A DNA stretch of 64,000 nt from Leucobacter tenebrionis (lineage in GTDB: Bacteria > Actinomycetota > Actinomycetes > Actinomycetales > Microbacteriaceae), in assembly GCF_019884725.1 (NCBI RefSeq), contig NZ_CP082322.1, positions 372,001 through 436,000 of the forward strand. Direction: 5' to 3'. Positions 34,101-41,779 of this stretch are shown here, piece after piece (the first letter of the stretch is position 1; the number at the start of each line of letters is the position of its first letter). A program made the position numbers and the translations under genes. A model generated the notes under the pieces. The model did not search any database and had not been told where the DNA came from. It was given only the letters and a program-made list of their open reading frames with translations.

Positions 34101-34553
34101 TTGATACCCGGATAGCGCGTACACGTCCTGGGGACTGCAAAAGTCGAATGAGGTCGCACGCGAGCTCACCGGCTTCTGCTGGGCCGAAGAATCGGTATCA
34201 CCTTTGTCGCTATTTTCGTCGGACGGCTCGACAGCCTCGTCTTCCGTCTCGCCTGATTCTTCCGATTTCTCGTCAGTCGTCGAGTCATCGGTTACTTCCG
34301 TCGACTCTTCACTTTCGGCCACATCCGCGGAAGCGTCGGAACCGCTCTGCTCATCGGCTGTTTGTGTGGTTTCTTGAGACTCTTGCGTCTCAGAGACATC
34401 GTCTCCCGAGTCCAGCGCCTGCGCGGGGAGAACTGCGGAGGAGGCAAGCACACCGCAGAGAAGCAGCGTCGACAGAACACGTCCGCACGCTTTCAAGCGA
34501 GATCTTGAACTCTGGTTCACGCCCAAACGATTCCCGTTATGCGTACGCCGCAT
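31197..34553 (-). CDS. Large LPxTG-type surface protein, probable pilus tip adhesin
   Basis: An 1118-aa secreted protein: signal peptide, an acidic Ser/Thr/Glu linker (about residues 45-120), then a duplicated unit. Each unit starts with a beta-propeller-like segment (CSPQDVYALSG and CEPSQLLGVTQ) and ends with a domain beginning TLTLQKEIVDR or TLTVQKDLRDG. A C-terminal SpaA-like domain with E-box YTLTEKQAPAGY, the sorting signal IPLTG, a membrane helix and RRYSMRR follow. In this position such proteins cap or decorate the pilus. ATG at 34553 has a strong GAGGGGAAG box. Confidence 0.88.
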   Translation of the reverse strand: MRRTHNGNRLGVNQSSRSRLKACGRVLSTLLLCGVLASSAVLPAQALDSGDDVSETQESQETTQTADEQSGSDASADVAESEESTEVTDDSTTDEKSEESGETEDEAVEPSDENSDKGDTDSSAQQKPVSSRATSFDFCSPQDVYALSGYQTPGSDASILQVNLTTRATTKVGSFGTIPTTAGQANAMGITSDGGTAYALFSDSGSPATLTVREFSAATGDASTVATRTTNLGHSIIAGAVNPVDDVYWVGGRESAGSNYWRFSAYEPGSNQLVNQFRMNLGHDAGQGDLLFDPQGNMYILATNGSGSATAANQNLWVIPAASIATAVENSSPTVLVQGAKKVVRLSEATRTYHSVAWGADGYIYAASSANGNGGVQRTLHRINPVTGTDTPLGNMSGTYQSYITDFASCANPNTLTLQKEIVDRADSADQFALRITGSGIPSDSEAAYGETSGDAKGVQDDAAAIAGPIPALPGGTYSFTETGIGGTSLAHYDSTYVCVNESDTEVASGTGTTFDYTVPASANGTAVTCTFTNKPKPAEPIGTCEPSQLLGVTQNGRVWSVEESDGATAAVGSWASVYNSWTPSYASPESPVKIGVNGLARASDGTMYAYARGYVARSDLGQNYNLRIRLMVKEPGGTWKLWSGGSSNGTFPYSYEVTNAPVAGAIDPKTGHYVWGGFQSGYFVIREIDLTTGKSYVTGRVSVGASAVNGDIAFDEAGNLYIVGQGGGKLYVTTVTAADLAANRTEGGGYNSWPSKITPGKTVSSNYSSEVNGIAVGEHGDLYVSTTRYIYQVNPLSGALVLQGPAAENPHYTGSGASQQSGFNTDMASCASNSPTTLTVQKDLRDGGESNDQFTLSVAHEGNEVASATAQTRVSGSTILAEKTGPTWVQTGSELELTETGANLAAYDSSLNCVIDGTGAPVNVTGAGTTTGSITVPEAAGGKNITCTFTNTPVVEGEVDWSKTDSDGNRLQGSVWTLTGPSGSDSTTVTVKDCVASTAAGCADQIDKDHRAGYFTVTALPAGAYTLTEKQAPAGYLLSDEVHHFDIGTDSGQTLEADLGPIVNYLRPALVIPLTGGLGTDLFLILGGILVALLIAGALYRRYSMRRASPGSDAIAA

Positions 34554-34744
34554 CACACTTCCCCTCTTTGATGTCCAGACAGTCATGTCGAACGCGTTCC
34601 TGAGATGAGATCAGGTGCCTTGCTCGCAGGCAGAGATACCCCTCTCAGTTAGAACCACGAGCTCGATCTGAAAATCTGTCTCAAGCCCCCGAGACCCGGC
34701 GTGTCGGTCCGAGAAGACGTCATTCAGAGGCGAGCAACTTCGGC

Positions 34745-36094
34745 TCATTTGTCGCCTGCCAACACGTCAGCTCGCGTGGTGATGGCGTCACCGGGCCGAG
34801 GAACTTCGGATGACGCGTATCCTCGAAATTCATTGCTTTCAGAGGTCGCTCGCAGACTCACTCGAAGCTCATCACCCAGCGATCCATCACCGTCGAAGAC
34901 GAACGTGCCGTGCAATGGCCGATCACCGGTGTCTTCGCACCGGACGCTGCTTGTGGACTCATCGCAGTCCCAACCGTCGGGAGTGTATTTGAGTGACAAC
35001 GATTCTGGGAAGGCGAGCTCGAACTGCTCCTGCTCCCAGCTATCACTGTCGATGGAAAATCCGACCGTGACCCGCACATCACCGCGGTTCTCAACCGACA
35101 TGGTCAGGGCGCCGGATGGTACGGGCGGAGTTACGGGGTCCGCGTACCTGCAGATCGCAAGTCCGCCGATTGCACCAGCCAACAGGCCCAAGGAAGCTCC
35201 CGTCGCCGCCCACCGCCATCGAGGCCTCGGCTCGCCGGAAGCATCCCCACTTGACTTTTCGATAGGCCCGGGCTTGCCCGCGGAATCCTTTGCCCCGTAC
35301 GACAGTGCGGTCGAGTCGCTGGTCAGTGCGACTGCAGGTGTCGAGCTGTTGACAGTGAGGGCGAGGAGACCACCGATGCCGAGTGCCGAGGTAATCGATC
35401 CGAATCGACTCCACGCTGCGCGGCAGCGGTCACATCCGGTGATGTGTGCCATCCCTGCAGCGCCGCCGTTTCGCGTCTCTTCGATGTCCTCCTCGATAAC
35501 ATCCGGCAGTTGCTCAGCGGCATCACGACATACTGGCGGAGCTCCCTCGACCAGAGCTTCCTGCAACGTCGCCCGACGCAATGCGATCTTCGAACGGCGA
35601 TGTAGTGAATACACGGCATTCGGAGATTTGCCGAGTTCCTCGGCCAAGTCCGCAGGCTTCAGATCCTCTGCGTAGATTCCGATCATCACGCGGCGCTGGT
35701 CCGGCACCAACCGCTTCAACGCGCCTTGCACCCAGCGCTTTTCCCGGTCGAACTCGACGAGCTTGGAAGGATCCTCATCGGAGGCGAAGTCTTCAGTCTC
35801 ATGCAGGTTCCTGGTCTGCGATCGAGGTGAACGGGCCTCGTCAATGACGCGGTTGTGCATCGTGCGAACCAGGTAACCGACAACACCATTTGCCGGCCCC
35901 TCACCTTCCGCCCAGAGTCCGAGCAACTTCTCAACCGCATGCGCCTGCAGGTCCTCAGGCTCCAACAGCCCCTTCGCCTCCCGACGGGAGATCACCGCAA
36001 GTCGAGGCATCACCTCGACCAACAACTGCGAAGCGGCCATGCGATCGCCCTCCCGAGCGAGCTGCGCAAGCCTATCCAGCTCGTCCTCGTCCAT
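34745..36094 (-). CDS. Sigma factor fused to an anti-sigma-like zinc motif, membrane segment and extracellular domain
   Basis: A 449-aa fusion. Residues 1-180 are an ECF sigma factor (region 2 with GYLVRTMHNRVIDEARSPRSQ; region 4 with LVPDQRRVMIGIYAEDL and LGKSPNAVYSLHRRSK). Residues 185-230 contain H-x3-C-x2-C (HITGCDRC, His217, Cys221, Cys224), as in zinc-binding anti-sigma factors. Hydrophobic segments at about 235-250 and 294-314 precede a 135-aa domain with a Cys pair (WDCDE, VRCED) that should face outside. Sigma and its membrane-bound inhibitor would thus be one chain, needing proteolysis or conformational release. It heads the minus-strand pilus cluster, so it probably controls pilus synthesis. 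The layout is direct; the mechanism is inferred. Confidence 0.85.
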   Translation of the reverse strand: MDEDELDRLAQLAREGDRMAASQLLVEVMPRLAVISRREAKGLLEPEDLQAHAVEKLLGLWAEGEGPANGVVGYLVRTMHNRVIDEARSPRSQTRNLHETEDFASDEDPSKLVEFDREKRWVQGALKRLVPDQRRVMIGIYAEDLKPADLAEELGKSPNAVYSLHRRSKIALRRATLQEALVEGAPPVCRDAAEQLPDVIEEDIEETRNGGAAGMAHITGCDRCRAAWSRFGSITSALGIGGLLALTVNSSTPAVALTSDSTALSYGAKDSAGKPGPIEKSSGDASGEPRPRWRWAATGASLGLLAGAIGGLAICRYADPVTPPVPSGALTMSVENRGDVRVTVGFSIDSDSWEQEQFELAFPESLSLKYTPDGWDCDESTSSVRCEDTGDRPLHGTFVFDGDGSLGDELRVSLRATSESNEFRGYASSEVPRPGDAITTRADVLAGDK

Positions 36095-36128
36095 CTACGC
36101 CTCTCTCCGCATTGCCGGCACAAACGAG

Positions 36129-36173
36129 AATCGGCCGCCGCTATTGGGGAAATTGGGGAAGCGACGGCCGATT
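36129..36173 (-). promoter_or_regulatory. Inverted repeat with tandem 9-mers before the sigma-fusion gene
   Basis: Two 14-bp arms (AATCGGCCGCCGCT at 36129-36142, AGCGACGGCCGATT at 36160-36173; 13/14 complementary) enclose a perfect tandem duplication of ATTGGGGAA. It lies 35 bp upstream of the ATG at 36094. It is either an operator or a 5'-UTR hairpin for the head gene of the pilus cluster. Confidence 0.6.
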
Positions 36174-36228
36174 AGATTCAGATGAGTTGAACTCCAACCT
36201 GAACCTACTGTGCAAGGTTGACCATGTT

Positions 36229-36237
36229 GGGGGGGGG
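36229..36237. repeat. G9 homopolymer upstream of the pilus regulator
   Basis: Nine consecutive G residues lie 135 bp upstream of the sigma-fusion start, in otherwise moderate-GC intergenic DNA. Homopolymers of this length are prone to slippage and, when near promoters, can switch expression. No clear promoter can be placed relative to it. Confidence 0.55.
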
Positions 36238-36468
36238 AAGACCAATCTTGCACAGCCCACTTAGAGAAGATCAACGCCGAATTAGCTCGACCCCTCTACA
36301 AGAAACAACGAGACAAGGCAGAGAATCTGTCATTCGTTCGAGAGAAAGCTGCAGACGCTGGCTCACACCGCGCATGAATGGCGTGGGAGGGAGGGCACTG
36401 GATCCCTTTCAAGCGCGGAGAGCCGACTACCTATCTATCGGTCCTAGACCGAGAAACTCGCGTGGATC

Positions 36469-36763
36469 GCGAATACCGACTCGAAGCTACATTACGCCGT
36501 CTACCTGCGCAAAGAAGGCCTCGGTCTGATCATCCATATGCCAGGGCCCCGTGTTCGTGAAAGTGCCACGCTCGTTCGTGAAAGACCAAAACCGGATCCT
36601 CGCCGCCGTCGCGCATGGCCTGCCCACCGGGCGCATCGTGTCGGTCAACACCAAGATCCCCCTCATCACCCGCACCACCCTCGGATTCCGTTCAACCGAT
36701 TCCCTCATCGCCCTCACCAGGCTCAGCCTCGACGGCCACCGCCCCGCACTCCCCGGCCGGTGA
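36469..36763 (+). pseudogene. ISL3-family transposase, C-terminal fragment
   Basis: Two frames together give the end of an ISL3-type transposase: one contains KLHYAVYLRKEGLGLII, the next (from 36551) contains RILAAVAHGLPTGRIVSVNTKIPLITRTTLGFRS and ends GHRPALPGR. The known family pattern is EHGLSNGRIESVNTKIRLITR-AFGFRSPDALIALA. A frame change and an internal deletion separate the parts, and the DDE core is absent. The sequence after the stop (CACGGATCATTCAGAAGCGCCC) resembles an ISL3 terminal repeat but has no partner here. Confidence 0.85.
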
Positions 36764-36898
36764 CTCACGGATCATTCAGAAGCGCCCAAAAAGTCACCTG
36801 TTCCAAGTATTTCAAGGTGGGTTACAAATAGCGTTTGACCGGGGAAAAGTAGTTCACAAATTGCTCACCGTCGTCTAAGAACGAAGCATCAAATTTGC

Positions 36899-36922
36899 CA
36901 GATATAGTTGCTACCAGAGGTG
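36899..36922. other. Attachment-like site next to the serine integrase
   Basis: CAGATATAGTTG-C-T-A-CCAGAGGTG matches the comEC-junction site at 23729-23752 in 22 of 24 positions, same orientation. It ends 6 bp before the integrase ATG, and its AGAGGTG is the only ribosome-binding-site-like sequence for the integrase. In serine-integrase elements attP normally lies directly beside the int gene, so this fits an attL or attP-type site. Confidence 0.75.
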
Positions 36923-36928
36923 AGTGAT

Positions 36929-38572
36929 ATGAAGCAGCTAATAGTCCGCGAATACCTGCGGGTGTCCCGCGACGACAAGAAGACGGGCAAGTCGCCCGAC
37001 CAGCAGCACCACGAGAACGTCGCCGCGTTCGCCAGGGAGGGCTTCGAACTGCACCCGTCGGAGCCGTACCGCGACGTGGACAGGTCTGCGTCCCGCTACG
37101 CCCGGGGCGAGCGAGAAGACTTCGAGCGGCTCGTCTCGGACCTTGAGACCGGACGCTTCGGCGCTGACGTGCTCGCGATCTGGGAGTCGTCGCGTGGCTC
37201 GCGCCGGGTGAGCGAGTGGTCACGGCTCATCGAGCTCTGCGAGGAGACTGGCGTCAAGATCTGGGTCACGACGCACGGCAGGTTGTACGACCCTGCCAAT
37301 GCCCGCGACAGGCGCTCGCTGCACGAGGACGCCGTCGACGCAGAGTACGAGAGCGACAAGACGAGCGAGCGCATCCGTCGCAACGTCCGAGACGCGGCGA
37401 AGGAGGGCAAGCCCCACGGAAAGAACCTTTACGGCTACCGACGGGTCTACGACCCCCAGACGAGGGAGCTCGTGCGGGTCGAGGAGCACCCCGACCAGGC
37501 GCCCGTCGTGAAGGAGGCGGCGCGCAGGGTCATGGCCGGCGAGTCGTTCCACGGGATCGCCAAGGACTTCAACGCGCGCGGCATCGCCCCGCGGCGGCCA
37601 AAACGCAAAGAGCACCGCGAACACAGCGGGTGGGACGGGAGCGCGGTGAAGCAGATGCTCTCCATGCCCGCGTATGCGGGCAAGCGCCAGCACCGCGGCG
37701 AGGTGGTGAGCGACGCCGTGTGGCCGGCGCTCATCGAGCACGAGCAGTGGCTGAAGCTGCAGGCGGTGATGTCGCCGCCCGAGCGGAAGCGCCCCGAGGC
37801 ATACCGCGAGTTCAAGCACCTGCTGAGCGGGCTGGCGTTCTGCGACGTGTGCGGGGCTCCGCTCAAGGTCGGCAAGCAGAACGCCGGCGGCAGGAAGATG
37901 GTGCCGGTGCTCGACGAGGACGGCAACGCCGTCATGGGCAGCGACGGGAAGCCCGAGATGCAGGTCGCGATGAAGCAGCGGCTGACCCGCGACCTGCGGC
38001 CGATGTTCGACGAGAACGGCGAGCCTGTGATGGTCGTCGACCGGCCGCACTACCCGACGTACCTGTGCGCAGGGAACTCCGGCAGGCAGGTGCCCGGCGA
38101 GAAGGCGGGGTTCCACGTCGCCATCAAGCAGGAGTCTCTGGACCTGATCGTCGAGGAGCTGCTGCTCGCGAGGCTGGAGCGTCCAGATTTTCTCGCGAGT
38201 ATCGGTGATCGCGGCGACAGCACGGAGCAGGAGCGCCGGGACCTGCTCGCAGAAATTGACAGCCACCGCGAGTGGCTGGAGCAGGTCAGGGAGCGCGCAG
38301 AACAGGAGCGGAACCTGGACCTGCTGTTCGACCAGCAGGCCCGCGTGGAGCCGAAGATCGCCGAGGCGCAGCGGAGGCTGGAGCAGCTCGCCGAGGTGGA
38401 CCCCTGGGTGCTGGGCCTCGTGCGCGAGGGCAGCATCCGCGAGGCCTGGGCGGAGATGGAGCTGCTCTCGAAGAGGCGGCTGATCGCTGCAGTGCTCGCA
38501 CCTCGCGTGAAGCGCGGCGTCCGAGGCCAGAAGGGCATCCACCCGGAGCGTGTGGTGCCGGGCTGGAAGTAG
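36929..38572 (+). CDS. Large serine recombinase (integrase)
   Basis: A 547-aa site-specific recombinase. The resolvase catalytic domain has the nucleophile Ser13 in YLRVSRDDK. A recombinase domain (KNLYGYRRVYDPQTRELVR; GIAKDFNARGIAPRR) follows, then a zinc-ribbon-like domain (FCDVCGAPLKVG, about residue 305) and a coiled coil (about 430-500). It should integrate and excise the element by recombination between attP and a chromosomal attB, here probably in comEC. The ATG at 36929 has AGAGGTG upstream; a TTG at 36908 is a weaker choice. Codon use is GC-rich, unlike the pilus island to its left. Confidence 0.93.
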   Translation: MKQLIVREYLRVSRDDKKTGKSPDQQHHENVAAFAREGFELHPSEPYRDVDRSASRYARGEREDFERLVSDLETGRFGADVLAIWESSRGSRRVSEWSRLIELCEETGVKIWVTTHGRLYDPANARDRRSLHEDAVDAEYESDKTSERIRRNVRDAAKEGKPHGKNLYGYRRVYDPQTRELVRVEEHPDQAPVVKEAARRVMAGESFHGIAKDFNARGIAPRRPKRKEHREHSGWDGSAVKQMLSMPAYAGKRQHRGEVVSDAVWPALIEHEQWLKLQAVMSPPERKRPEAYREFKHLLSGLAFCDVCGAPLKVGKQNAGGRKMVPVLDEDGNAVMGSDGKPEMQVAMKQRLTRDLRPMFDENGEPVMVVDRPHYPTYLCAGNSGRQVPGEKAGFHVAIKQESLDLIVEELLLARLERPDFLASIGDRGDSTEQERRDLLAEIDSHREWLEQVRERAEQERNLDLLFDQQARVEPKIAEAQRRLEQLAEVDPWVLGLVREGSIREAWAEMELLSKRRLIAAVLAPRVKRGVRGQKGIHPERVVPGWK

Positions 38573-38589
38573 CACGACGGTGCCTGCTC

Positions 38590-38708
38590 GCCCCGCGCCT
38601 CCGCTCCCGCTGCGCCACGGAGAGGGCGACGAGACGGGCGCCTGCAGAGCCTCGTGGCGTCTGGCGACCTCTCGGGGTCCGCGGCTGCGCTCCCGCTGCG
38701 CCTCGGAC
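38590..38708. repeat. Two constant-loop palindromes (CCGCTCCCGCT family)
   Basis: After the integrase stop, GCGC-ctccgctcccgct-GCGC (38595-38615) and GTCCG...tgcgctcccgct...CGGAC (38678-38708) share the loop sequence GCTCCCGCT, but their flanking arms differ. The same loop with other arms recurs at 41728-41749 (variant GCTGCCGCT), 45007-45036, 45098-45122, 45214-45246 (variant), 48215-48242 and 48382-48405. The rest of 38573-38842 shows no gene. Confidence 0.6.
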
Positions 38709-38842
38709 GGTCGATGGGGAGGGAGAGCTCGTCGGGCATGAGGCCGCTCGGGCGGACGGGCGCATGGCGGTGGGCTGCGTGAGGTCGCTTGATGCAGCTG
38801 AGCACGTTCAGAAGGTGTCACAGACCGTCTCGGAGCCTCTAA

Positions 38843-39112
38843 CGTCTATATTTTCGAGCCAACGTCTATCGCAACGTCTATCGTTTTGGATGTCATGTTT
38901 GCTGGTTTATCAGCAGATACTTCAGATTTATAGACGTTATAGACGCTATAGACACTAGGTAGTTCTCACACGTATGCGCACACGCGCGCATACGCACACG
39001 CGGGCCTCGCCACCGTCTATTCGTCTATAACGTCTATCGACCCCTCGTTTCGCCTGGATTACCAACGAATAGGTGATAGACGCTCGATAGACGTTCAGAA
39101 GCCAGCGTCTAT
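38843..39112. repeat. CGTCTAT/ATAGACG iteron-like array, candidate replication origin
   Basis: Eleven exact copies of the 7-mer CGTCTAT lie within 270 bp: six on the plus strand (38843, 38863, 38875, 39014, 39022, 39031), a seventh at 39106, and four inverted at 38930, 38939, 39076 and 39087. A one-mismatch inverted copy starts at 38948. Several are part of the longer AACGTCTAT. An AT-rich stretch (38885-38935) and an inverted repeat, CGTATGCGC/GCGCATACG at 38971-38994 inside alternating purine-pyrimidine DNA, lie in the middle. This is how plasmid iteron origins look, and the helicase-primase operon starts 400 bp downstream. The remaining DNA to 39519 shows no gene. Confidence 0.7.
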
Positions 39113-39519
39113 CACCGCCCGTCGTCGCCTCGCGCGACGACGGGCTCCTGATCCTCTTCGCCCACGCCGAGCACCCTGCGCAGGGAAGGGATCCCTCATC
39201 CTCGACGACGAGCGGGAGCGCTGCCCCGGTCGCCCCAGGAGACTTCGCGACACACTACATGTTGTGCTTGCCACCTCAGGCAGGCACAAGATATGCTTGG
39301 AGCAACAGAGACCTGAAGAACAATGCCCCCGCTTCGGCGGCGTCGGAGGAATGGAAGTGACTGCCCACCGACGTAACACGAGTCCCACACTTTTCGCACA
39401 CCCCTGAACATCCTCTCAAGCGGGAGGGCGCAAGGGCAGGTCCCAGAAGCCGGCAGGCGACTGAAGCTCTCACCGTTCGGTGAGCGCTCGTCGCGCCCTT
39501 CTGCGGAGAGGCCGCCATC

Positions 39520-39870
39520 ATGGCGGAGCGCAACAGGACCATCCTCGTCGGACGCGAGGGCGGCGACCATCTCGACCTGACCCAGGCGGTCATCTACACG
39601 GGCGTGTCCCGCGTCACTCTGATGCGCCGGATCGCGGACGGCAAGCTGCCGTCGCAGATCGTCAACGGCAAGCACCGCGTCTCCACGGGAGACCTCGACG
39701 CGCTCTTCGGCCCGGCACCCGTGCTCGCCGGCGCGCGCACGGCCGACGACGCCACGCTCCGCCTCTGGGCGAAGCGCGTGGCGGAGGCGGCTCCCCCGCT
39801 GCGGCCCGAGCAGCGCGACGTCGTGCTCTCGGCGCTCGCGGACGCCCTCGTCGTGACCGGGGGCGAGTGA
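39520..39870 (+). CDS. Helix-turn-helix (excisionase-like) DNA-binding protein
   Basis: A 116-aa protein with one HTH of the MerR/excisionase type near residues 20-60: LDLTQAVIYTGVSRVTLMRRIADGKLPSQIVNGKHRVSTGDLDALF. The C-terminal 50 residues are helical. It starts after a GGAGAGG box and is separated from the primase gene by 1 bp, so both are co-translated. It may bind the repeat array upstream and control replication or excision; the target is not known. Confidence 0.8.
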   Translation: MAERNRTILVGREGGDHLDLTQAVIYTGVSRVTLMRRIADGKLPSQIVNGKHRVSTGDLDALFGPAPVLAGARTADDATLRLWAKRVAEAAPPLRPEQRDVVLSALADALVVTGGE

Positions 39871-39871
39871 G

Positions 39872-41779
39872 ATGACCGAGACCGCCACTGCCGCTCCTCG
39901 CCCCGGAGCGTCGCCGCCAAAAGAAGAAGCCCCCGACGTGGTCGAGGGCTCCAACAAAGCGTTTGGCGGCGCTGAGATCAACGATACAGGAACCGAGGCG
40001 TTCCTGCCACCTCTCGCTGCTGTGTTCTCCTCGTCCCCGAGCAAGGGCGGCAACACGCTCAACACGATCGTCCAGGGCGGGGCTGTCGCGTACCTCTTGG
40101 AGGCCCGCGAGCGCGTCCAGGGCGGCGGCACCGTGCCCAGCCCTGCTCTCATCGAAGACGAGCTCCTCTCCCGCATCAACAAGGCTCTGAAGCTGCAGAA
40201 CGCGATGAACAAGGTCGCCGTGAGCCCGAGGGCCGACGCGAACGAGAAGAACCAGCTCCCCCTGCTGAAGAGGCTGCCGCCCCACGTCATAGGCCTGGTG
40301 CTGCTCGCGCTGCACCACGTCGTTAAGATCAAGCCGTCCACGGGCGGCGAGGAGGACGCTGACCTGTTGGCGATCTACGTGGCCGAGGGCGACGACGCCG
40401 GCCTGTACTCGGGCTCCGCCTCCGCGCTGAGCCGCGCCGCCCGCCTCTACGACAGCAGCATCAGCACGCGCGAGCTGGCCGAGGTCAGGCAGTTCCTGCA
40501 CGAGCAGGCGCCACGGGTGAAGCAGAGCACGGATCGTGATCTCGTGCCCGTAGCCAACGGCGTCTGGCACTATACTCGCCGCGAGCTGCTGCCGTTCTCG
40601 CCGGGCATGGTCTTCACGCAGAAGGCCGGCACGCCGCTCGACCTCTCGGCGACGAACCCCGTGATCACTCGTGCCGACGGCACGACGTGGGACGTCGAGA
40701 GCTGGACCGAGGGCCTCTTCGACGACCCCGCGCTGGTGAGCCTCATCTGGCAGGTCCGCGGCGCCCTGGTGCGCCCGAACGTGCGCTGGAACAAGTCTGC
40801 GTGGTTCTTCAGCACGAAGGGCAACAACGGCAAGGGCACCGAGTGCGAGCTGGAGCGCGCGCTCGTCGGCGAGGGCCGCTTCGCGAGCGTGCCGCTCGAC
40901 GAGCTGGGCAAGGACTTCATGCTGGAGTCGCTGCTGTCCGCAACGGCGATCATCGTCGACGAGAACGACGTCGGCGTCTTCCTGGACAAGGTCGCGAACC
41001 TCAAGGCGGTCATCACGAACGACGTGCTGCACGTCAACCGCAAGGGACTGCGGGCGATCACGTTCCAGTTCCGCGGCTTCATGGTGCAGTGCCTGAACGA
41101 GTTCCCGAGGTTCAAGGACAAGTCTGATTCTCTCTACCGCCGGCAGCTGTTCGTGCCGTTCACGAAGCACTTCGAAGTAGGCGAGGACAAGAGCATCAAG
41201 GCTGATTTTGTTCAGCGCCCCGAGGTGCTGCGCTACGTGCTGAAGAAGGTCCTCGTGGACCTCCAGCCCTACTACGAGCTCGTCGCGCCCCAGGCGTCGC
41301 TGGACCTGCTGGAGCAGTCGAAGCTGCGCAACGACCCTGTGCGGGAGTTCTGGGACGAGTTCCAGGACGAGTTCGTCTGGGACCTGCTGCCCGCGAACTT
41401 CCTGTACGACCTCTTCAAGGCCTGGGTCGCAAAGGCGAACCCCTCGGGGAAGCCGATGGGCCGTCGCACGTTCCTCGACGACCTGGAACGGATCATCGAG
41501 GGCTCCGAGTCCTGGTACAAGCCCGAGGAAGCGAAGACCGCGACTGCCAAGCGCATGGCCTCGCCGGAGCCGCTCGTCGCCACGTACGCGCTTGAGGACT
41601 GGTACAACTCCAGCTACAGGGGGAAGGATCCGGCCCGGCTGGGAGTGCCGAACAACCTCCCGGCGAACTTCCGCTGGTGCCTGCGCCGCGTCGACGCGCC
41701 CGCGCTGCTGCCGCTCGACGCCCCCGAGCCCTCCGCTGCCGCTGCGGGCCTTGAGAACACCTACGAGAGGAGCTCCTGA
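39872..41779 (+). CDS. D5/P4-type helicase-primase C-terminal protein (replication initiator)
   Basis: A 635-aa protein. Its core has the SF3-helicase P-loop FSTKGNNGKGTE (near residue 315), Walker B ATAIIVDEND, the C-motif region LHVNRKGLRAITFQFRGFMVQCLNEFPRFKDKSDSLYRRQLFVPF and the D5-like end with an HTH. This is the hallmark of phage P4 alpha and poxvirus D5-like NTPases that unwind origins of plasmids, phages and satellites. The N-terminal 150 aa do not show a clear primase (AEP) motif. It overlaps the next small gene by one base pattern (TGATG). Likely replication initiator using the repeats at 38.84-39.11 kb. Confidence 0.85.
   Translation: MTETATAAPRPGASPPKEEAPDVVEGSNKAFGGAEINDTGTEAFLPPLAAVFSSSPSKGGNTLNTIVQGGAVAYLLEARERVQGGGTVPSPALIEDELLSRINKALKLQNAMNKVAVSPRADANEKNQLPLLKRLPPHVIGLVLLALHHVVKIKPSTGGEEDADLLAIYVAEGDDAGLYSGSASALSRAARLYDSSISTRELAEVRQFLHEQAPRVKQSTDRDLVPVANGVWHYTRRELLPFSPGMVFTQKAGTPLDLSATNPVITRADGTTWDVESWTEGLFDDPALVSLIWQVRGALVRPNVRWNKSAWFFSTKGNNGKGTECELERALVGEGRFASVPLDELGKDFMLESLLSATAIIVDENDVGVFLDKVANLKAVITNDVLHVNRKGLRAITFQFRGFMVQCLNEFPRFKDKSDSLYRRQLFVPFTKHFEVGEDKSIKADFVQRPEVLRYVLKKVLVDLQPYYELVAPQASLDLLEQSKLRNDPVREFWDEFQDEFVWDLLPANFLYDLFKAWVAKANPSGKPMGRRTFLDDLERIIEGSESWYKPEEAKTATAKRMASPEPLVATYALEDWYNSSYRGKDPARLGVPNNLPANFRWCLRRVDAPALLPLDAPEPSAAAAGLENTYERSS

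Noticed and set aside
36218..36529. Plus-strand frame running through the G9 tract
   Set aside because: No ribosome binding site or family similarity; the region better fits regulatory DNA and an ISL3 remnant.
37220..38821. 533-aa frame opposite the serine integrase
   Set aside because: Composition is that of a complementary-strand shadow, and the integrase domains are clear on the plus strand.
38843..39112. CRISPR-like or satellite repeat
   Set aside because: The 7-mers occur in both orientations with irregular spacing, which fits protein binding sites better.
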